Positions 19,421 to 31,029 of a DNA stretch of 51,499 nucleotides are shown here, one piece after another. The notes beneath the pieces were generated by a model. The model saw only the letters and a program-made list of their open reading frames with translations. It made no database searches and was not told the DNA's origin. The position numbers and the translations under genes were made by a program. The stretch's first letter is position 1. Every line of letters starts with the position of its first letter. This stretch comes from Ignavibacteria bacterium. Its GTDB lineage: Bacteria > Bacteroidota > Ignavibacteria > Ignavibacteriales > Ignavibacteriaceae. The DNA is taken from assembly GCA_030684555.1 (NCBI GenBank), contig JAUXVN010000024.1:1-51499 (forward strand), given 5' to 3'.

Positions 19421-20254
19421 TTAAGGATTTCTATAAAAATTCATTTCGATATTATTATTAACCACCTTTTTAGTCAATCCTAAAACGAATACATATTCAA
19501 CGCCGTACATATCTGCGAAAGGTTCAATAATCAAATCGTTGAAATAACCTTTTTCAGGATTTAATACTTCTTTAACAATTCCTACAGGAATAGGAATACT
19601 GATTAGAGAACTAAGTTCGGATGTGACTACTCTATCACCCACATTAATATCTGCCGTTTTGGGAAGGTTTGTTACAGTAAGATAACTTCCGTTCCACCTT
19701 AAAATACCTTGAAATCTGCTGCGTTCATCTTTAACAATAACTTTAAGATTTGAATTGTGGAGGTTTCTGATGATTGAATAATCTTCAGCTACAGAATTGA
19801 CTAATCCTATAAAACCGTCTCCATTTAATACCGGCATTCCGACTTTCACACTATCTTTGTAACCGATGTTAATTGTAAAAGTACTTTGAGATGCTGCAAA
19901 AGTTTTTGAAACAATTGTTCCGGGATAGAGTTTATAATGAAGAGTATCGCGAAGATTAATTAGGTTTTTTAGTTGTGAGTTGAGTATTCCAAAATCTCTA
20001 AGTTTTGAAATTTCAAGTATTAATTCGGAATTTTTTCTTCTAAGAGATTCATTTTCACTTTTAACATCTGAGATTTTTATATAATCGTGAAGCAAAGATG
20101 AGATAACAGAAAATGAACTGAATGCAAATGTTCTAATTTTCTTTGTTGATTGATGATCGTTTAAAGTTAAGGAAATAAGACTAATAACAAGTAAAATTAC
20201 AAGGACAATATATTCCTTAAAATTCGACCAAATCTCTCTTATAAAACGAAACAT
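19421..20254 (-). CDS. mreC: rod-shape determining protein MreC
   Basis: MreC is a periplasmic scaffold that links MreB and MreD to the wall synthases. The 277-residue protein has a membrane anchor (about 15-30) and a coiled coil (about 58-100, SENESLRRKNSELILEISKL). The beta-barrel part has STFTINIGYKDSVKVGMPVL, DGFIGLV, DERSRFQGIL and DINVGDRVVTS with PVGIV. This is the standard layout. Its start overlaps the mreB stop by one base (TAATG). Confidence 0.96.
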   Translation of the reverse strand: MFRFIREIWSNFKEYIVLVILLVISLISLTLNDHQSTKKIRTFAFSSFSVISSLLHDYIKISDVKSENESLRRKNSELILEISKLRDFGILNSQLKNLINLRDTLHYKLYPGTIVSKTFAASQSTFTINIGYKDSVKVGMPVLNGDGFIGLVNSVAEDYSIIRNLHNSNLKVIVKDERSRFQGILRWNGSYLTVTNLPKTADINVGDRVVTSELSSLISIPIPVGIVKEVLNPEKGYFNDLIIEPFADMYGVEYVFVLGLTKKVVNNNIEMNFYRNP

Positions 20255-21279
20255 TAATAGCGTCTGTTACGAATTAAAACTCTTGAATAGTGATTTAAGT
20301 TTTCAATTATTTTTCCTGCCCCTCTAACAACCGCAGTCAACGGATCTTCTGCAACGTGAACCGGAAGGTTTGTTTCCATTCTAATCCGTTCATCCAAACC
20401 TTTTAATAAAGCTCCGCCGCCGGTCAACATTACACCTTGATCAAGAATATCAGCAGAAAGCTCCGGGGGAGTTCTTTCAAGTGATTGTCTTACTGCATCT
20501 ACAATCTGTGAAACTGCCTCATTAAGTGCTTCTCTAATTTCGACAGAAGAAACTTCAGTGGTTTTTGGAACACCTCCTACAAGATCTCTTCCTTTAACCT
20601 TAATTGTTAATTCTTCTTTTAATGGAACGGCTGAACCTACTTCACATTTTATTGCTTCGGCAGTTTTTTCACCAATTAGTAAGTTATGACTTCTTTTAAA
20701 GAATTGTTGAATTGCATAATTCATTTCATCCCCTGCAATTCGAATAGATTCTTCATTAACAATACCGGATAACGCTATAACAGCAATTTCTGTTGTACCA
20801 CCGCCAATATCAATTATCATACTTCCGATTGGGGCATCTACATCAATACCTATACCTATTGCGGCTGCCATAGGTTCAGCAACCAAATGAACTTCTTTAG
20901 CTCCGGCATGTTCGGCACTATCCCGAACTGCTCTTTTTTCAACTTCAGTTACGCCGCTTGGAACAGCAACAACAATTCGCCGGCTTGTCATAAAACCTGC
21001 ATTTACTCTTTTTATAAATGCTCTAATCATTCCCTCTGCAATTTCAAAATCGGCAATAACACCATCACGCATTGGTCTGGTAACTTTAATTTCTTTGTGC
21101 TCTTTACCCTGCATCTCTTTTGCTTTATTACCGATAGCAATAATTTTTTTTGTATTTTTATCAAACGAAACTATTGACGGCTCATTAAGAACAATCCCTT
21201 TTCCTTTAACATAAATAAGTGTATTGGCGGTTCCTAAATCCATCGCAATGTCAGATGATATTAAATCAAATAATCCCAT
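20254..21279 (-). CDS. mreB: actin-like cell-shape protein MreB
   Basis: MreB forms membrane-associated filaments that steer cell-wall insertion, implying rod-shaped or elongated cells. The 341 residues show the actin-fold ATP-binding motifs DLGTANTLIYVKGKGIV near the start, SGVTEVEKRAVRDSAEHAGA, the phosphate-2 motif IDIGGGTTEIAVI and a GVMLTGGGALLKG adenosine motif. A GAGGAA ribosome-binding site precedes the ATG. It opens the mreBCD-mrdA-rodA block and lies 8 bp after purH, so it is probably co-transcribed with the purine genes. Confidence 0.98.
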   Translation of the reverse strand: MGLFDLISSDIAMDLGTANTLIYVKGKGIVLNEPSIVSFDKNTKKIIAIGNKAKEMQGKEHKEIKVTRPMRDGVIADFEIAEGMIRAFIKRVNAGFMTSRRIVVAVPSGVTEVEKRAVRDSAEHAGAKEVHLVAEPMAAAIGIGIDVDAPIGSMIIDIGGGTTEIAVIALSGIVNEESIRIAGDEMNYAIQQFFKRSHNLLIGEKTAEAIKCEVGSAVPLKEELTIKVKGRDLVGGVPKTTEVSSVEIREALNEAVSQIVDAVRQSLERTPPELSADILDQGVMLTGGGALLKGLDERIRMETNLPVHVAEDPLTAVVRGAGKIIENLNHYSRVLIRNRRY

Positions 21280-21287
21280 AATTCCTC

Positions 21288-22802
21288 TTAATGTTTAAAG
21301 TGTCTGATACCGGTAAAAACCATCGAAATCCCATTTTCATTGGCTGCATCGATAACTTCATTATCTCTAACAGAACCACCGGGTTGTATTACTGCACTAA
21401 TTTTATTTTCTGCAAAAGCCTGAATTCCATCTGCAAATGGGAAAAATGCATCTGATGCAACAACAGAATTTTCAAGATTAAATCCAAATTCTTTTGCCTT
21501 CATAATAGCAATTTTCACTGAATCTATTCGGGATACTTGTCCGGCACCAATTCCAATAGTCTGTAAATTTTTTACTAAAACTATCGCATTCGATTTCACA
21601 TGTTTTGTTATTGTCCAGGCGAACTTCAGATCATTCAATTCCGAATTCTCCGGCTCTTTAACGGTGACAGTTTTTAACTCTGATTCAAAAACTTTATTGT
21701 TAGCTGATTGGGCTAAAACCCCTCCCGGTATTGACCGAAAAGTTGATTCTTCCCCTTTAATTTTTTTTAACTGTTTTAATATTCTTCTATCTTTTTTCCT
21801 TGTTAGAATGGACATTGCAGCTTCTGAAAATGATGGAGCAACTACTACTTCCAAAAAGATTGAATTTAGTTTAATGGCTGTTTCTTCATCCACTTCTTTG
21901 TTAAACGTTACAATACCACCAAACGCAGACACTGTATCCGATGATAGAGCTTTTTCATAAGCAGATAAGACCGTATCGGATAAAGCAACACCACATGGAT
22001 TATTGTGTTTAATTATGGCACATGCTGTCGATTCAAAATCCTCTATTATTTGAACTGCTGCAACTAAGTCAAGAATATTATTGTAAGATAATTCTTTTCC
22101 GTGCAAGATTTCAAAGTATGAGAAAAAATCGCCATAAACTGATGCAGTCTGGTGCGGGTTTTCGCCATATCGTAAAACCTTAGATTCATTGAGATTAATT
22201 CTCAGATTTTTTTTAGGAAGGTTAAATCTATTTTCTAAAGTATTAACTATAAATGTATCATATTCAGATGTATGGGAAAATGCTTCAACTGCTAATCTAA
22301 TTTTTGTTTCTGAAGAGATTTTTCCTGTGTTTAATTCTTGTATAAAATCATCATATTGTTCAGGGCTAGTTAAAACTGAAACAGAATTATGATTTTTTGC
22401 AGCTGCTCTAATTAAGCTTGGTCCGCCTATATCAATATTTTCTATAAGTTCGGAATCGGTAACACCAACTTTTTCAGCGGTTTTTTTAAATGGATACAAA
22501 TTCACACAGACTATATCAATTGAACCATAATCAAGTTCATTCATTTGATTAACATCTTCTTCAACTTCACGCCTGAATAAAATTCCACTAAAAATTTTGG
22601 GATGTAAAGTTTTAACCCTTCCGTCAAAAACTTCGGGTGATGATGTGTAATTGCTAATCTCTTCGCAACTAACTCCATTAGACATTAGTAATTTAGCGGT
22701 ATTTCCGGTTGCCAATATTTTGTAACCATTAGAAATAACAGAGGAAGCAAATTCCACAATTTTACTTTTATCCGAAACACTTATTAACGCATATTTATTC
22801 AC
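21288..22802 (-). CDS. purH: bifunctional AICAR transformylase / IMP cyclohydrolase
   Basis: PurH performs the last two steps of de novo purine synthesis, formylating AICAR and closing the ring to IMP. The N-terminal cyclohydrolase domain (about 1-195) has the MGS-like fold with KTLHPKIFSGILFRR and YPFKKT. The transformylase domain contains LRYGENPHQ, IKHNNPCGVALSD and FPFADGI. At 504 residues it is slightly shorter than the E. coli protein. The start is GTG at 22802, directly yielding NKYALISVSDK. It follows purN by 12 bp and precedes mreB by 8 bp. Confidence 0.96.
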   Translation of the reverse strand: MNKYALISVSDKSKIVEFASSVISNGYKILATGNTAKLLMSNGVSCEEISNYTSSPEVFDGRVKTLHPKIFSGILFRREVEEDVNQMNELDYGSIDIVCVNLYPFKKTAEKVGVTDSELIENIDIGGPSLIRAAAKNHNSVSVLTSPEQYDDFIQELNTGKISSETKIRLAVEAFSHTSEYDTFIVNTLENRFNLPKKNLRINLNESKVLRYGENPHQTASVYGDFFSYFEILHGKELSYNNILDLVAAVQIIEDFESTACAIIKHNNPCGVALSDTVLSAYEKALSSDTVSAFGGIVTFNKEVDEETAIKLNSIFLEVVVAPSFSEAAMSILTRKKDRRILKQLKKIKGEESTFRSIPGGVLAQSANNKVFESELKTVTVKEPENSELNDLKFAWTITKHVKSNAIVLVKNLQTIGIGAGQVSRIDSVKIAIMKAKEFGFNLENSVVASDAFFPFADGIQAFAENKISAVIQPGGSVRDNEVIDAANENGISMVFTGIRHFKH

Positions 22803-22814
22803 GATTTCTTTAAC

Positions 22815-23426
22815 CTAAACTTCTATTAAAACACGATCATCTGACAATTTAATTTTCTTATCTGCAAATTTTCCTAACACATAGGGCAATATTTGATGTT
22901 CAACGGAAAGAACTTTTTGTGCAATTTCTTCGGGAGAATCAACTGTTGAAATATCAACACATCTTTGTGTTATGATTTTTCCGTTATCAAATATTTCATC
23001 AACAAAATGAACAGTTGCTCCGCTAATTTTCATTCCGGATTCAAAAACTGCTTTATGTACATTCATTCCATACATCCCTTTCCCGCCAAACAATGGAAGT
23101 AATGCCGGGTGTATATTGATAATTCTATTTTTGAATGTTTTAATTAACTCATCAGGAATTAATTTCAAAAACCCTGCAAGTACAATTAAATCAACTTCTA
23201 AATCGACCAATAATTTCGTGACATCATGAAATGAAATATAACCCTGGTTATTTTTTTCTGATACTGAATAAGCGGGAAGTGAATTTTCAGCTGCAATTTC
23301 GAATGCACCACATTTTTTTTTATCACTAATAACAACTTTGACCTGAACTTTGTTCTTTAGTTCAAGGTTAGACAAAATTGCATTGAGGTTTGATCCTCGA
23401 CCGGAGACGAATACTGCTAAATTCAA
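22815..23426 (-). CDS. purN: phosphoribosylglycinamide formyltransferase (GAR transformylase)
   Basis: PurN transfers a formyl group from 10-formyl-tetrahydrofolate to GAR in purine synthesis. The 203-residue protein has the phosphate loop GRGSNLNAIL and the catalytic triad N104, H106 (INIHPALLP) and D143 (VHFVDEIFDNGKII). The start is a TTG at 23426. It gives the expected NLAVFVSGRGSN beginning, and no ATG is available. Upstream GAAGAG could act as a weak ribosome-binding site. purH follows 12 bp later. Confidence 0.95.
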   Translation of the reverse strand: MNLAVFVSGRGSNLNAILSNLELKNKVQVKVVISDKKKCGAFEIAAENSLPAYSVSEKNNQGYISFHDVTKLLVDLEVDLIVLAGFLKLIPDELIKTFKNRIINIHPALLPLFGGKGMYGMNVHKAVFESGMKISGATVHFVDEIFDNGKIITQRCVDISTVDSPEEIAQKVLSVEHQILPYVLGKFADKKIKLSDDRVLIEV

Positions 23427-23504
23427 TTTTTCTCTTCAAAATAAGATTGAAAATTAGCTAATTGTTTAAAAATTGTCAATGAAATGGATGGATTAATCCT
23501 GGAA

Positions 23505-25012
23505 TTAAACATCTTTTTTTGATCGTAGACCTGAAACCAGAGTTTTCAACTTATTCTCATAGTCATAGTTTGAATAACTTGATGCTCTTTCAAGAAATTC
23601 ATAAAATCTTTCATCATTTTTCATTTCCATTGAAGTCCGTGCAAGGTTATAATATGCAAACGGAACTATCCAATTTTCTGTATCTGATTTTAACTGAATT
23701 GCTATATTCGCATTTTCAATACATTCATCATATTGCGATAAACTGAAAAACGCTTCACTTAACCAATACGCAGTCTCAACTTTAACTAACTTATCTTCAC
23801 AATTATCAAATAAAAATTTAAGCGAATCAACTGCTTCGGTATAATTCCTTGATTCAACTAAATTTGAAAATCGAATCAAGTTTTTTTCATCATCACTTAA
23901 AACACGAGTTAAAAATATTGCTCCCCTTCTTTTGGCATACACATCATCATCAAGTGATAAGTTCCCTTCATTTACATATTGAAAATACATCTTAGCCGAA
24001 GGTCTTTCATCTAACATTTCATGACAAATAGCTAATCTATAGTAAGCAATTCCCTTGTAGTCATTTGTTAATGTTGATGAGAGAAATTGAATATAAAATT
24101 CTTTTGCTTTTTCAAAATTATTTTTTCTAAAGTTAATATCACCGAGTAAGAAATTAGAGAAAGAAGTAATCTGTTTAAAAGGTGATTTTTTCTCTTTTAT
24201 TATTCTTTGAAGCTGTCTTTCAGATTGATTTAGTTTTCTATCTTTTAGATCTGTTACAGCCGATGTATATAAAAAGAGTAAATTACCTGGATAGCTCTGA
24301 GAAAGCTGCGTTAATAATTTCCCGGCTTTTTCATACTCATTAAAATATTCACTGTAAATTTGAGCCAGATAAAATTTTGCTTCAACTTTTGCAAAGATTC
24401 CTTTTTCAGAAGTTAAAGTTAAGAATCGAAGTCCTTCTTCCTGATCACCATTAAATCCGATTGTACTTAAAGCCCATTTAAAAGTTGAAGGAACTTTACT
24501 AAGTGCGAATTTGAATAAACCCAGACCAAGATATGCATCATAATTTTGTGCGTTTAACTCAATAACTTCATTCAAAAAAGAACTTGACTTTTTACTTGCC
24601 CAAATCATATCTAAATATTTTTCAGCTTTACCGAATGCAATTGCACGGTAACCATAACTACTACCTAAAATGAATTTAGCAACTTCTTCATTCTTTGGGT
24701 CTTTTAAAAAGTTATCAGCTTTATCAATTGCTGCATCTGAATAGAATATGAATTTGTCTAAATCTTTTTTATCAGAATTTCCAATATAATTCCATAAATA
24801 AATTGTAGATTTATAGTGATACCCTCTTGGATCAGCCGGATATTTTTTAATCAATCCCGAAAAAGTATTCTCAGCCGCCTGCATCTGAAAATCGTAAGAC
24901 TGCTTTAGTCCTTCACGAATAATGTTTTCGATTTGCTGATTATTTGCCGAAAATGTTTTAAAGGCAAGAATTAAAATAATTATAAAAAATAATCTTGTTC
25001 TAAGTTGCATCA

Positions 25013-25013
<1 letters not shown>
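23505..25013 (-). CDS. secreted/periplasmic TPR-repeat protein
   Basis: The protein of about 502 residues has a signal peptide (MMQLRTRLFFIIILILAFKT) followed by helical hairpin repeats typical of TPR proteins. Examples are YDAYLGLGLFKFALSKVPS, AKFYLAQIYSEYFNEYEKAG, LLGDINFRKNNFEKAKEFYI and GIAYYRLAICHEMLDERPSA. It probably acts as a periplasmic scaffold; the partner is unknown. The best start is the ATG at 25013, which overlaps the pyrG stop as TGATG. An extended frame begins three bases earlier with TTG. It is inserted between pyrG and purN, whose products have no obvious link to it. Confidence 0.85.
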
Positions 25014-26662
<1,649 letters not shown>

Positions 26663-26712
26663 TCAAATATAGAGGCATTTTTGTTAAGTAACAATTTATA
26701 AGTGAATAAAAA

Positions 26713-26747
26713 AACTCGAATACCAAAAATATTTTGATATTCGAGTT
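26713..26747 (-). terminator. intrinsic terminator of the citrate synthase gene
   Basis: A 16-bp stem with one mismatch (AACTCGAATACCAAAA against TTTTGATATTCGAGTT) encloses a 3-base loop. On the minus strand it is followed by a run of T residues (TTTTTTTATT). It lies 19 bases after the stop at 26766 and separates gltA from pyrG. Confidence 0.85.
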
Positions 26748-26765
26748 GTTACGAAATGAATTTTT

Positions 26766-28049
26766 CTATGTGGAAGATTTAACTTTTTCTACTAACCATG
26801 AATAAGGTACAGATTTAGGACGTGTAATTGGTTTCAATTTTGCACGATTGACTACTGCTTGTGCCGATAAACCTAATACTCTTGAGAGTGCAAATATTAC
26901 AGTATAATATGATAACTCTTTAATTCCATAATGATAGAGTAAAGCACCACTTCCTGCATCTACATTTGGCCACGGATCTTTTATTTTTTCAATATGTTTC
27001 AGGATTTCAGGAACAACTTCGAATGTTTGAACTACTGTCTGGAAAATAGGATTATCGCTGCAATATTTTTTACCGAATTCAATGAATGCATCAAATCGCG
27101 GGTCAACAATTCTTAATACTGCATGACCATATCCCGGGATAACCTTACCGGATTTTAATGTCTCAGTAACATAATCGGTTATCTGCTCTTTAGTAGGAGT
27201 ACCATTAAACCGTTCGACAGTATCAACTATCCATTTAATACATTCCTGGTTTGCTAAACCATGGAGTGGACCAGCTAAACCGTTGAGTCCGGCTGAAACA
27301 GAATAATAAAGATCGGAAAGTGCAGAATTAACAACAATTGTAGTCATTGCACTAACGTTTCCGGCTTCATGATCAGAGTGGAGAACTAAGAATAATTTCA
27401 TTAGTTCATAAAAACCATGAGGGGCATCTTCCATTCCAAGCATATGAACATAATCACCGGTTAAATCCATATCTGCAACAGAAGCAATTAATTCACCTTT
27501 ATTGAAGCGCATTCTATAGATGCCTGCAGCTATTGCAGGTAATCTACCAATTAAATTAAAAGAGTCTTCTAAAGTATATTTCCAATAATCGTTTTTCTTC
27601 ATCCCTTCATCATAATGCTTTGCAAATACAGATTCTCTTTGCATAACCAAAATAGCTGTATTAAGCATTACCATAGGATGTGTATCAGGTGGAAGAGCAC
27701 GAAGAACATCCCACACATATCCGGGGACTTCTTTATTCTTTTTTATGTGTGATGAAAATTCAACTAATTCTTCATCTGTTGGGATATCACCGGTTAACAG
27801 AAGATAAAATATTTCTTCAGGTGATTTTTGAGTTAGTTCTTTTAATGGTATTCCCCTAATGATAAGCCCTTTATCGTTAGGTACTTCTGATGTATCACAC
27901 AAAAGTGAAATAACACCCCTCATACCACCATACATTTGCGCAACCGAAACATCTGAGACTTTAAGGCTGCCGTGATCTTTTACCATCGCAGCACCTTCTG
28001 CCCGCCAAACCTCAACTTTTTGATCAAGTTTTTCGTAGATAGGAAGCAT
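26766..28049 (-). CDS. gltA: citrate synthase, mitochondrial (eukaryotic) type
   Basis: The enzyme condenses oxaloacetate and acetyl-CoA into citrate at the entry of the TCA cycle. The 427-residue protein has catalytic H263 (LAGPLHGLANQE), H309 (GYGHAVLR) and D364 (PWPNVDAGSG). The motifs HSDHEAGNVSA, NSALSDLYYS and the mitochondrial-like DPWPNVDAGSG place it with mitochondrial-type citrate synthases rather than with the hexameric NADH-regulated GltA of E. coli. Such enzymes occur in scattered bacteria such as Geobacter. It is a single-gene unit with its own terminator. The symbol gltA is used for function only. Confidence 0.95.
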   Translation of the reverse strand: MLPIYEKLDQKVEVWRAEGAAMVKDHGSLKVSDVSVAQMYGGMRGVISLLCDTSEVPNDKGLIIRGIPLKELTQKSPEEIFYLLLTGDIPTDEELVEFSSHIKKNKEVPGYVWDVLRALPPDTHPMVMLNTAILVMQRESVFAKHYDEGMKKNDYWKYTLEDSFNLIGRLPAIAAGIYRMRFNKGELIASVADMDLTGDYVHMLGMEDAPHGFYELMKLFLVLHSDHEAGNVSAMTTIVVNSALSDLYYSVSAGLNGLAGPLHGLANQECIKWIVDTVERFNGTPTKEQITDYVTETLKSGKVIPGYGHAVLRIVDPRFDAFIEFGKKYCSDNPIFQTVVQTFEVVPEILKHIEKIKDPWPNVDAGSGALLYHYGIKELSYYTVIFALSRVLGLSAQAVVNRAKLKPITRPKSVPYSWLVEKVKSST

Positions 28050-28184
28050 TTTTGAACCCCTTACTTTATGAAAGGAAATAAAATTTACCTTTATTAAATT
28101 AGTTTTTTTTCAACATTCAATCAATACAATTTGTATAGAAATACAACATTATTCATGCTAATGTTCGATTTGTTTCTTTAAAAC

Positions 28185-28212
28185 TGAAAAGGCAGGTAAA
28201 CCTGCCTTTTCA
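28185..28212 (-). terminator. terminator of the five-gene outer-membrane operon
   Basis: A perfect 12-bp stem (TGAAAAGGCAGG with CCTGCCTTTTCA) has a TAAA loop. It sits 16 bases past the stop at 28229. The downstream minus-strand sequence is T-rich. Confidence 0.85.
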
Positions 28213-28228
28213 TTTGAAACAAATTTGA

Positions 28229-29662
28229 TTACTTCATTAATAACATTTTTTTAGCTATTCTTGTACCGTTTGAAACTAATTCATAAACATAAGTACCTGA
28301 AGCTAAATTTGAACCGTTGAAAGTAAAAATGTATTGTCCTGAGTTCAAGTTCTCGTTAACTAAAACGGCAACTTCACGACCAAGAACATCATAAACCTTC
28401 AAAGATGTCATACCTGAATTTTGAACAGAGAATTTAATATCTGTTGATGGGTTGAATGGGTTTGGATAGTTTTGTACTAATTCAAATCCTTTAACCAAAC
28501 CACTGTTATCATGACGTAAACTTTGTGGTCTGTTAGTGTTAATAAAACGTTGGACACCAGGATAAGCTGATGATCCAAAGTTACCAACATAACATGTATC
28601 TCCGGTTGGACTGAAAGCAATAGCACGTGGACGTTGAAGAGTACCATCAACCAAATTTACCCATGGAATACTGTCAACTACCATGTTATTTTCCACATCA
28701 TAACCGTACCAGGTGTTTGGTGACCAGTAAGTAACTACAGGAGTTCCGTCCGGTTCAACAAAACGATTTGGAAGATCATTTCCAGAACCGGCACTTGCCC
28801 ATAACCAACCTGTAGCAGGATCCCAGGTAAATGACTCAGAGTCAAATCCTTTTAATATTACACCAACTGAATCAAATGTACTGAATTCATCTGCTCTTTG
28901 ATAAACATAAATACCATGTAATGTATAACCTGCCCAATAAATTACATTTCCATCAGAAGAAACTTCAAATGAACGTGAAAAGCCAACACTCAATGGGACA
29001 GCATCACCAACATAATTAAATGCATTATCATACTCTTTTATTGGTTGAGCTCCACCAACTACTTGAGCAGCAAACATTTTATTTCCTTCTTTAGAAATAC
29101 CAGGCGATACAGATGAACCTGCAAACGGAACTACTTTACCTAAACCAAAACCAGTTTTGTAATCAAATTTGTAATGAAAATAGGCATAAACTGCAACAAT
29201 ATTACCATTAGCATCAGCTCTCATACCACGACCGGTTGTTATTGTTCCTCCTACAGCAATCCAAGGATAGGCTCCAGAAATTGTATCCACAACCGTACCG
29301 TTAGCATCACGATAAAATAATATCGGGTTTTCTACTTGAATCCCATTGGTTGTTGGGAATGTATGTAAAGTTCCATCCGGATTAAAAACATGAAGTGCAC
29401 GAACAGCTATTGATGAATCAAGGTTTTGACCGGGGTTGTTAACATCTGGATAAGGAACAGTTACTCTATTTCTTGCATAAGCATAATAGTCCATCATCCA
29501 TACTTTTCCATCAGGATCTACAGCCATACCGTGAATATTACCTGTCATTTTAATTGCTGCGTCTGATGAATCCGGAAAAACTCCGGAAAACTGCCATTGA
29601 GAATAACCCGTGACAGTTAAAAGAACCAACAACGTCAAGACTCCAAAGAATCTCTTTACCAT
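28229..29662 (-). CDS. T9SS secreted propeller-like protein
   Basis: The protein of about 477 residues begins with a signal peptide (MVKRFFGVLTLLVLLTVTGY). It has a propeller-like body with NHL/SMP-30-like strands (GMAVDPDGKVWMMDYY, SSDGNVIYWAGYTLHGIYVY, IAFSPTGDTCYVGNFGSS). A type A T9SS sorting domain closes it (QNYPNPFNPSTDIKFSVQN, ending KKMLLMK). The ATG at 29662 is chosen over a longer TTG frame at 29704, because AAAGGAG lies six bases before it and the signal peptide begins there. It is the last gene of the operon led by the TonB receptor. Function beyond surface display is unknown. Confidence 0.88.
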   Translation of the reverse strand: MVKRFFGVLTLLVLLTVTGYSQWQFSGVFPDSSDAAIKMTGNIHGMAVDPDGKVWMMDYYAYARNRVTVPYPDVNNPGQNLDSSIAVRALHVFNPDGTLHTFPTTNGIQVENPILFYRDANGTVVDTISGAYPWIAVGGTITTGRGMRADANGNIVAVYAYFHYKFDYKTGFGLGKVVPFAGSSVSPGISKEGNKMFAAQVVGGAQPIKEYDNAFNYVGDAVPLSVGFSRSFEVSSDGNVIYWAGYTLHGIYVYQRADEFSTFDSVGVILKGFDSESFTWDPATGWLWASAGSGNDLPNRFVEPDGTPVVTYWSPNTWYGYDVENNMVVDSIPWVNLVDGTLQRPRAIAFSPTGDTCYVGNFGSSAYPGVQRFINTNRPQSLRHDNSGLVKGFELVQNYPNPFNPSTDIKFSVQNSGMTSLKVYDVLGREVAVLVNENLNSGQYIFTFNGSNLASGTYVYELVSNGTRIAKKMLLMK

Positions 29663-29668
29663 TTTTTT

Positions 29669-29675
29669 CTCCTTT
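29669..29675 (-). promoter_or_regulatory. Shine-Dalgarno site fixing the start at 29662
   Basis: AAAGGAG on the minus strand ends six bases before the ATG at 29662. It rules out the longer frame starting at 29704. Confidence 0.8.
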
Positions 29676-29725
29676 GTTTGTTTGTATTTAATAATGGATA
29701 ACAAAAATATCCACTTTTATTTTCT

Positions 29726-31015
29726 TTAATTACCAAAATACGGAGCACTAGTTTTTCCTATATAAACTTCAACTATTGCTTCTTTATCAGGTTCAGTGGT
29801 ATTTGCAATTCGTCTGACATAATAAATATGTGGTCCGGGTCCCCAAAAAAGAGATTGACACCTCATTTTCCCTTTCGGGTCAAGTACACCTGGATACAAA
29901 ATATTTGAAGTGCCGTCATTACGAATAACTATTATTGGTTCAACACCGCTATTAAGTTTGGTATTCACTCCGAGATAACAAATCCCATCTGATGAGAATG
30001 CCAATGAGGTAGCATCTCCTGAATAACCGGCTGCCGTAAAATCAAAATATAGTTCGAGAGGACCGAGATCTTCATTGGCAAGAATTTCACCTCGCCAAAT
30101 ACCTTCTTTATTATCTTTATTTCCGCTGAAATAAACGTAACCGTTAAAAACTCTTACACCACTGACAACAAATGATGGACTTGGAAAAGTTTTTACTGAT
30201 TTATCTTGTTTAATTCTTGAAATTGTAGTTGCATTACCTGCAGCCCACATATTTCCATTCTGATCAAAATCAAAATCATTTGTAGAACCAATTCCTGCAG
30301 ATGAGGTTACCCATGAAGCGGGAGTCGCACCGGGTAAAATTCTAAATATACCAGCTACACCTCTTGTTGCGTATAAAGCACCGTCCGGTCCAAATTTCAG
30401 TGAAGACCAAAGTGATTCTGCTCCTTTGGGTGCATATGAACTTGTATCACCGGCAGGAGTAATTTTCTTTATGCCTAAAAGAAAGTAATACATATTTCCG
30501 GCATTATCAAAGGTAATTGCTGATGGAGATACACCCGTTCCAAATTCAACAGCAACTCGAAAAGCTGACATGAGTTTATACTGAATTGTATTACTTGTAC
30601 TCAAAGCATTTTGAACAACGACACGAACATTGAGTGAATCACTTACAAAATTGGGGGCTTTAACTAATAGTGAGGTTGTTGTTGCTTGCAGAACAGTTCC
30701 TTTTACGTTACCGAAGTAAACAAAGTTTTCACCTACATTAGGTGAGAAATTGCTTCCGGTAATGGTTACTTCTTCAATACCTGCCAAACCTTGATTTGCC
30801 GGTGCTAATGATGTAATAACCGGAGCCGGTAGAGGTGTAGTATAATCACCATTCCAGAGACTGGTTATTTTATCTTCCTCGTTACAACCGGATAAAATAA
30901 CCATCGCAAAAAGAGCGGCAAAAATAAATTTTGGTATTGTAAAATGATTAGAATTTGAATGTCTTTTTATTTTCATAACATTTGCCATTTTAATTAAACT
31001 TATAATATTTTTCAT
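29726..31015 (-). CDS. lipoprotein with IPT/TIG domain and propeller region
   Basis: The 429-residue frame has a hydrophobic stretch ending in a lipobox (ILSGC, cysteine at about 44 from the first ATG). This implies a lipid-anchored, probably outer-membrane protein. An IPT/TIG domain follows (about 66-150, PVITSLAPANQGLAGIEEVT, then GSNFSPNVGENFVYFG). The rest looks like NHL/SMP-30-like strands (AITFDNAGNMYYF, LKFGPDGALYATRG). The real start may be an internal ATG (codon 10 or 14), which would shorten the lipoprotein signal to a normal length; no Shine-Dalgarno decides. It sits between the PorV-like and T9SS genes, suggesting a shared surface complex. Confidence 0.82.
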   Translation of the reverse strand: MKNIISLIKMANVMKIKRHSNSNHFTIPKFIFAALFAMVILSGCNEEDKITSLWNGDYTTPLPAPVITSLAPANQGLAGIEEVTITGSNFSPNVGENFVYFGNVKGTVLQATTTSLLVKAPNFVSDSLNVRVVVQNALSTSNTIQYKLMSAFRVAVEFGTGVSPSAITFDNAGNMYYFLLGIKKITPAGDTSSYAPKGAESLWSSLKFGPDGALYATRGVAGIFRILPGATPASWVTSSAGIGSTNDFDFDQNGNMWAAGNATTISRIKQDKSVKTFPSPSFVVSGVRVFNGYVYFSGNKDNKEGIWRGEILANEDLGPLELYFDFTAAGYSGDATSLAFSSDGICYLGVNTKLNSGVEPIIVIRNDGTSNILYPGVLDPKGKMRCQSLFWGPGPHIYYVRRIANTTEPDKEAIVEVYIGKTSAPYFGN

Positions 31016-31029
31016 TGTTTTAATTATGA

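Noticed and set aside
28229-29704. longer start (TTG at 29704) for the T9SS propeller gene
   Set aside because: The extra 14 residues precede a clear Shine-Dalgarno and signal peptide start at 29662.
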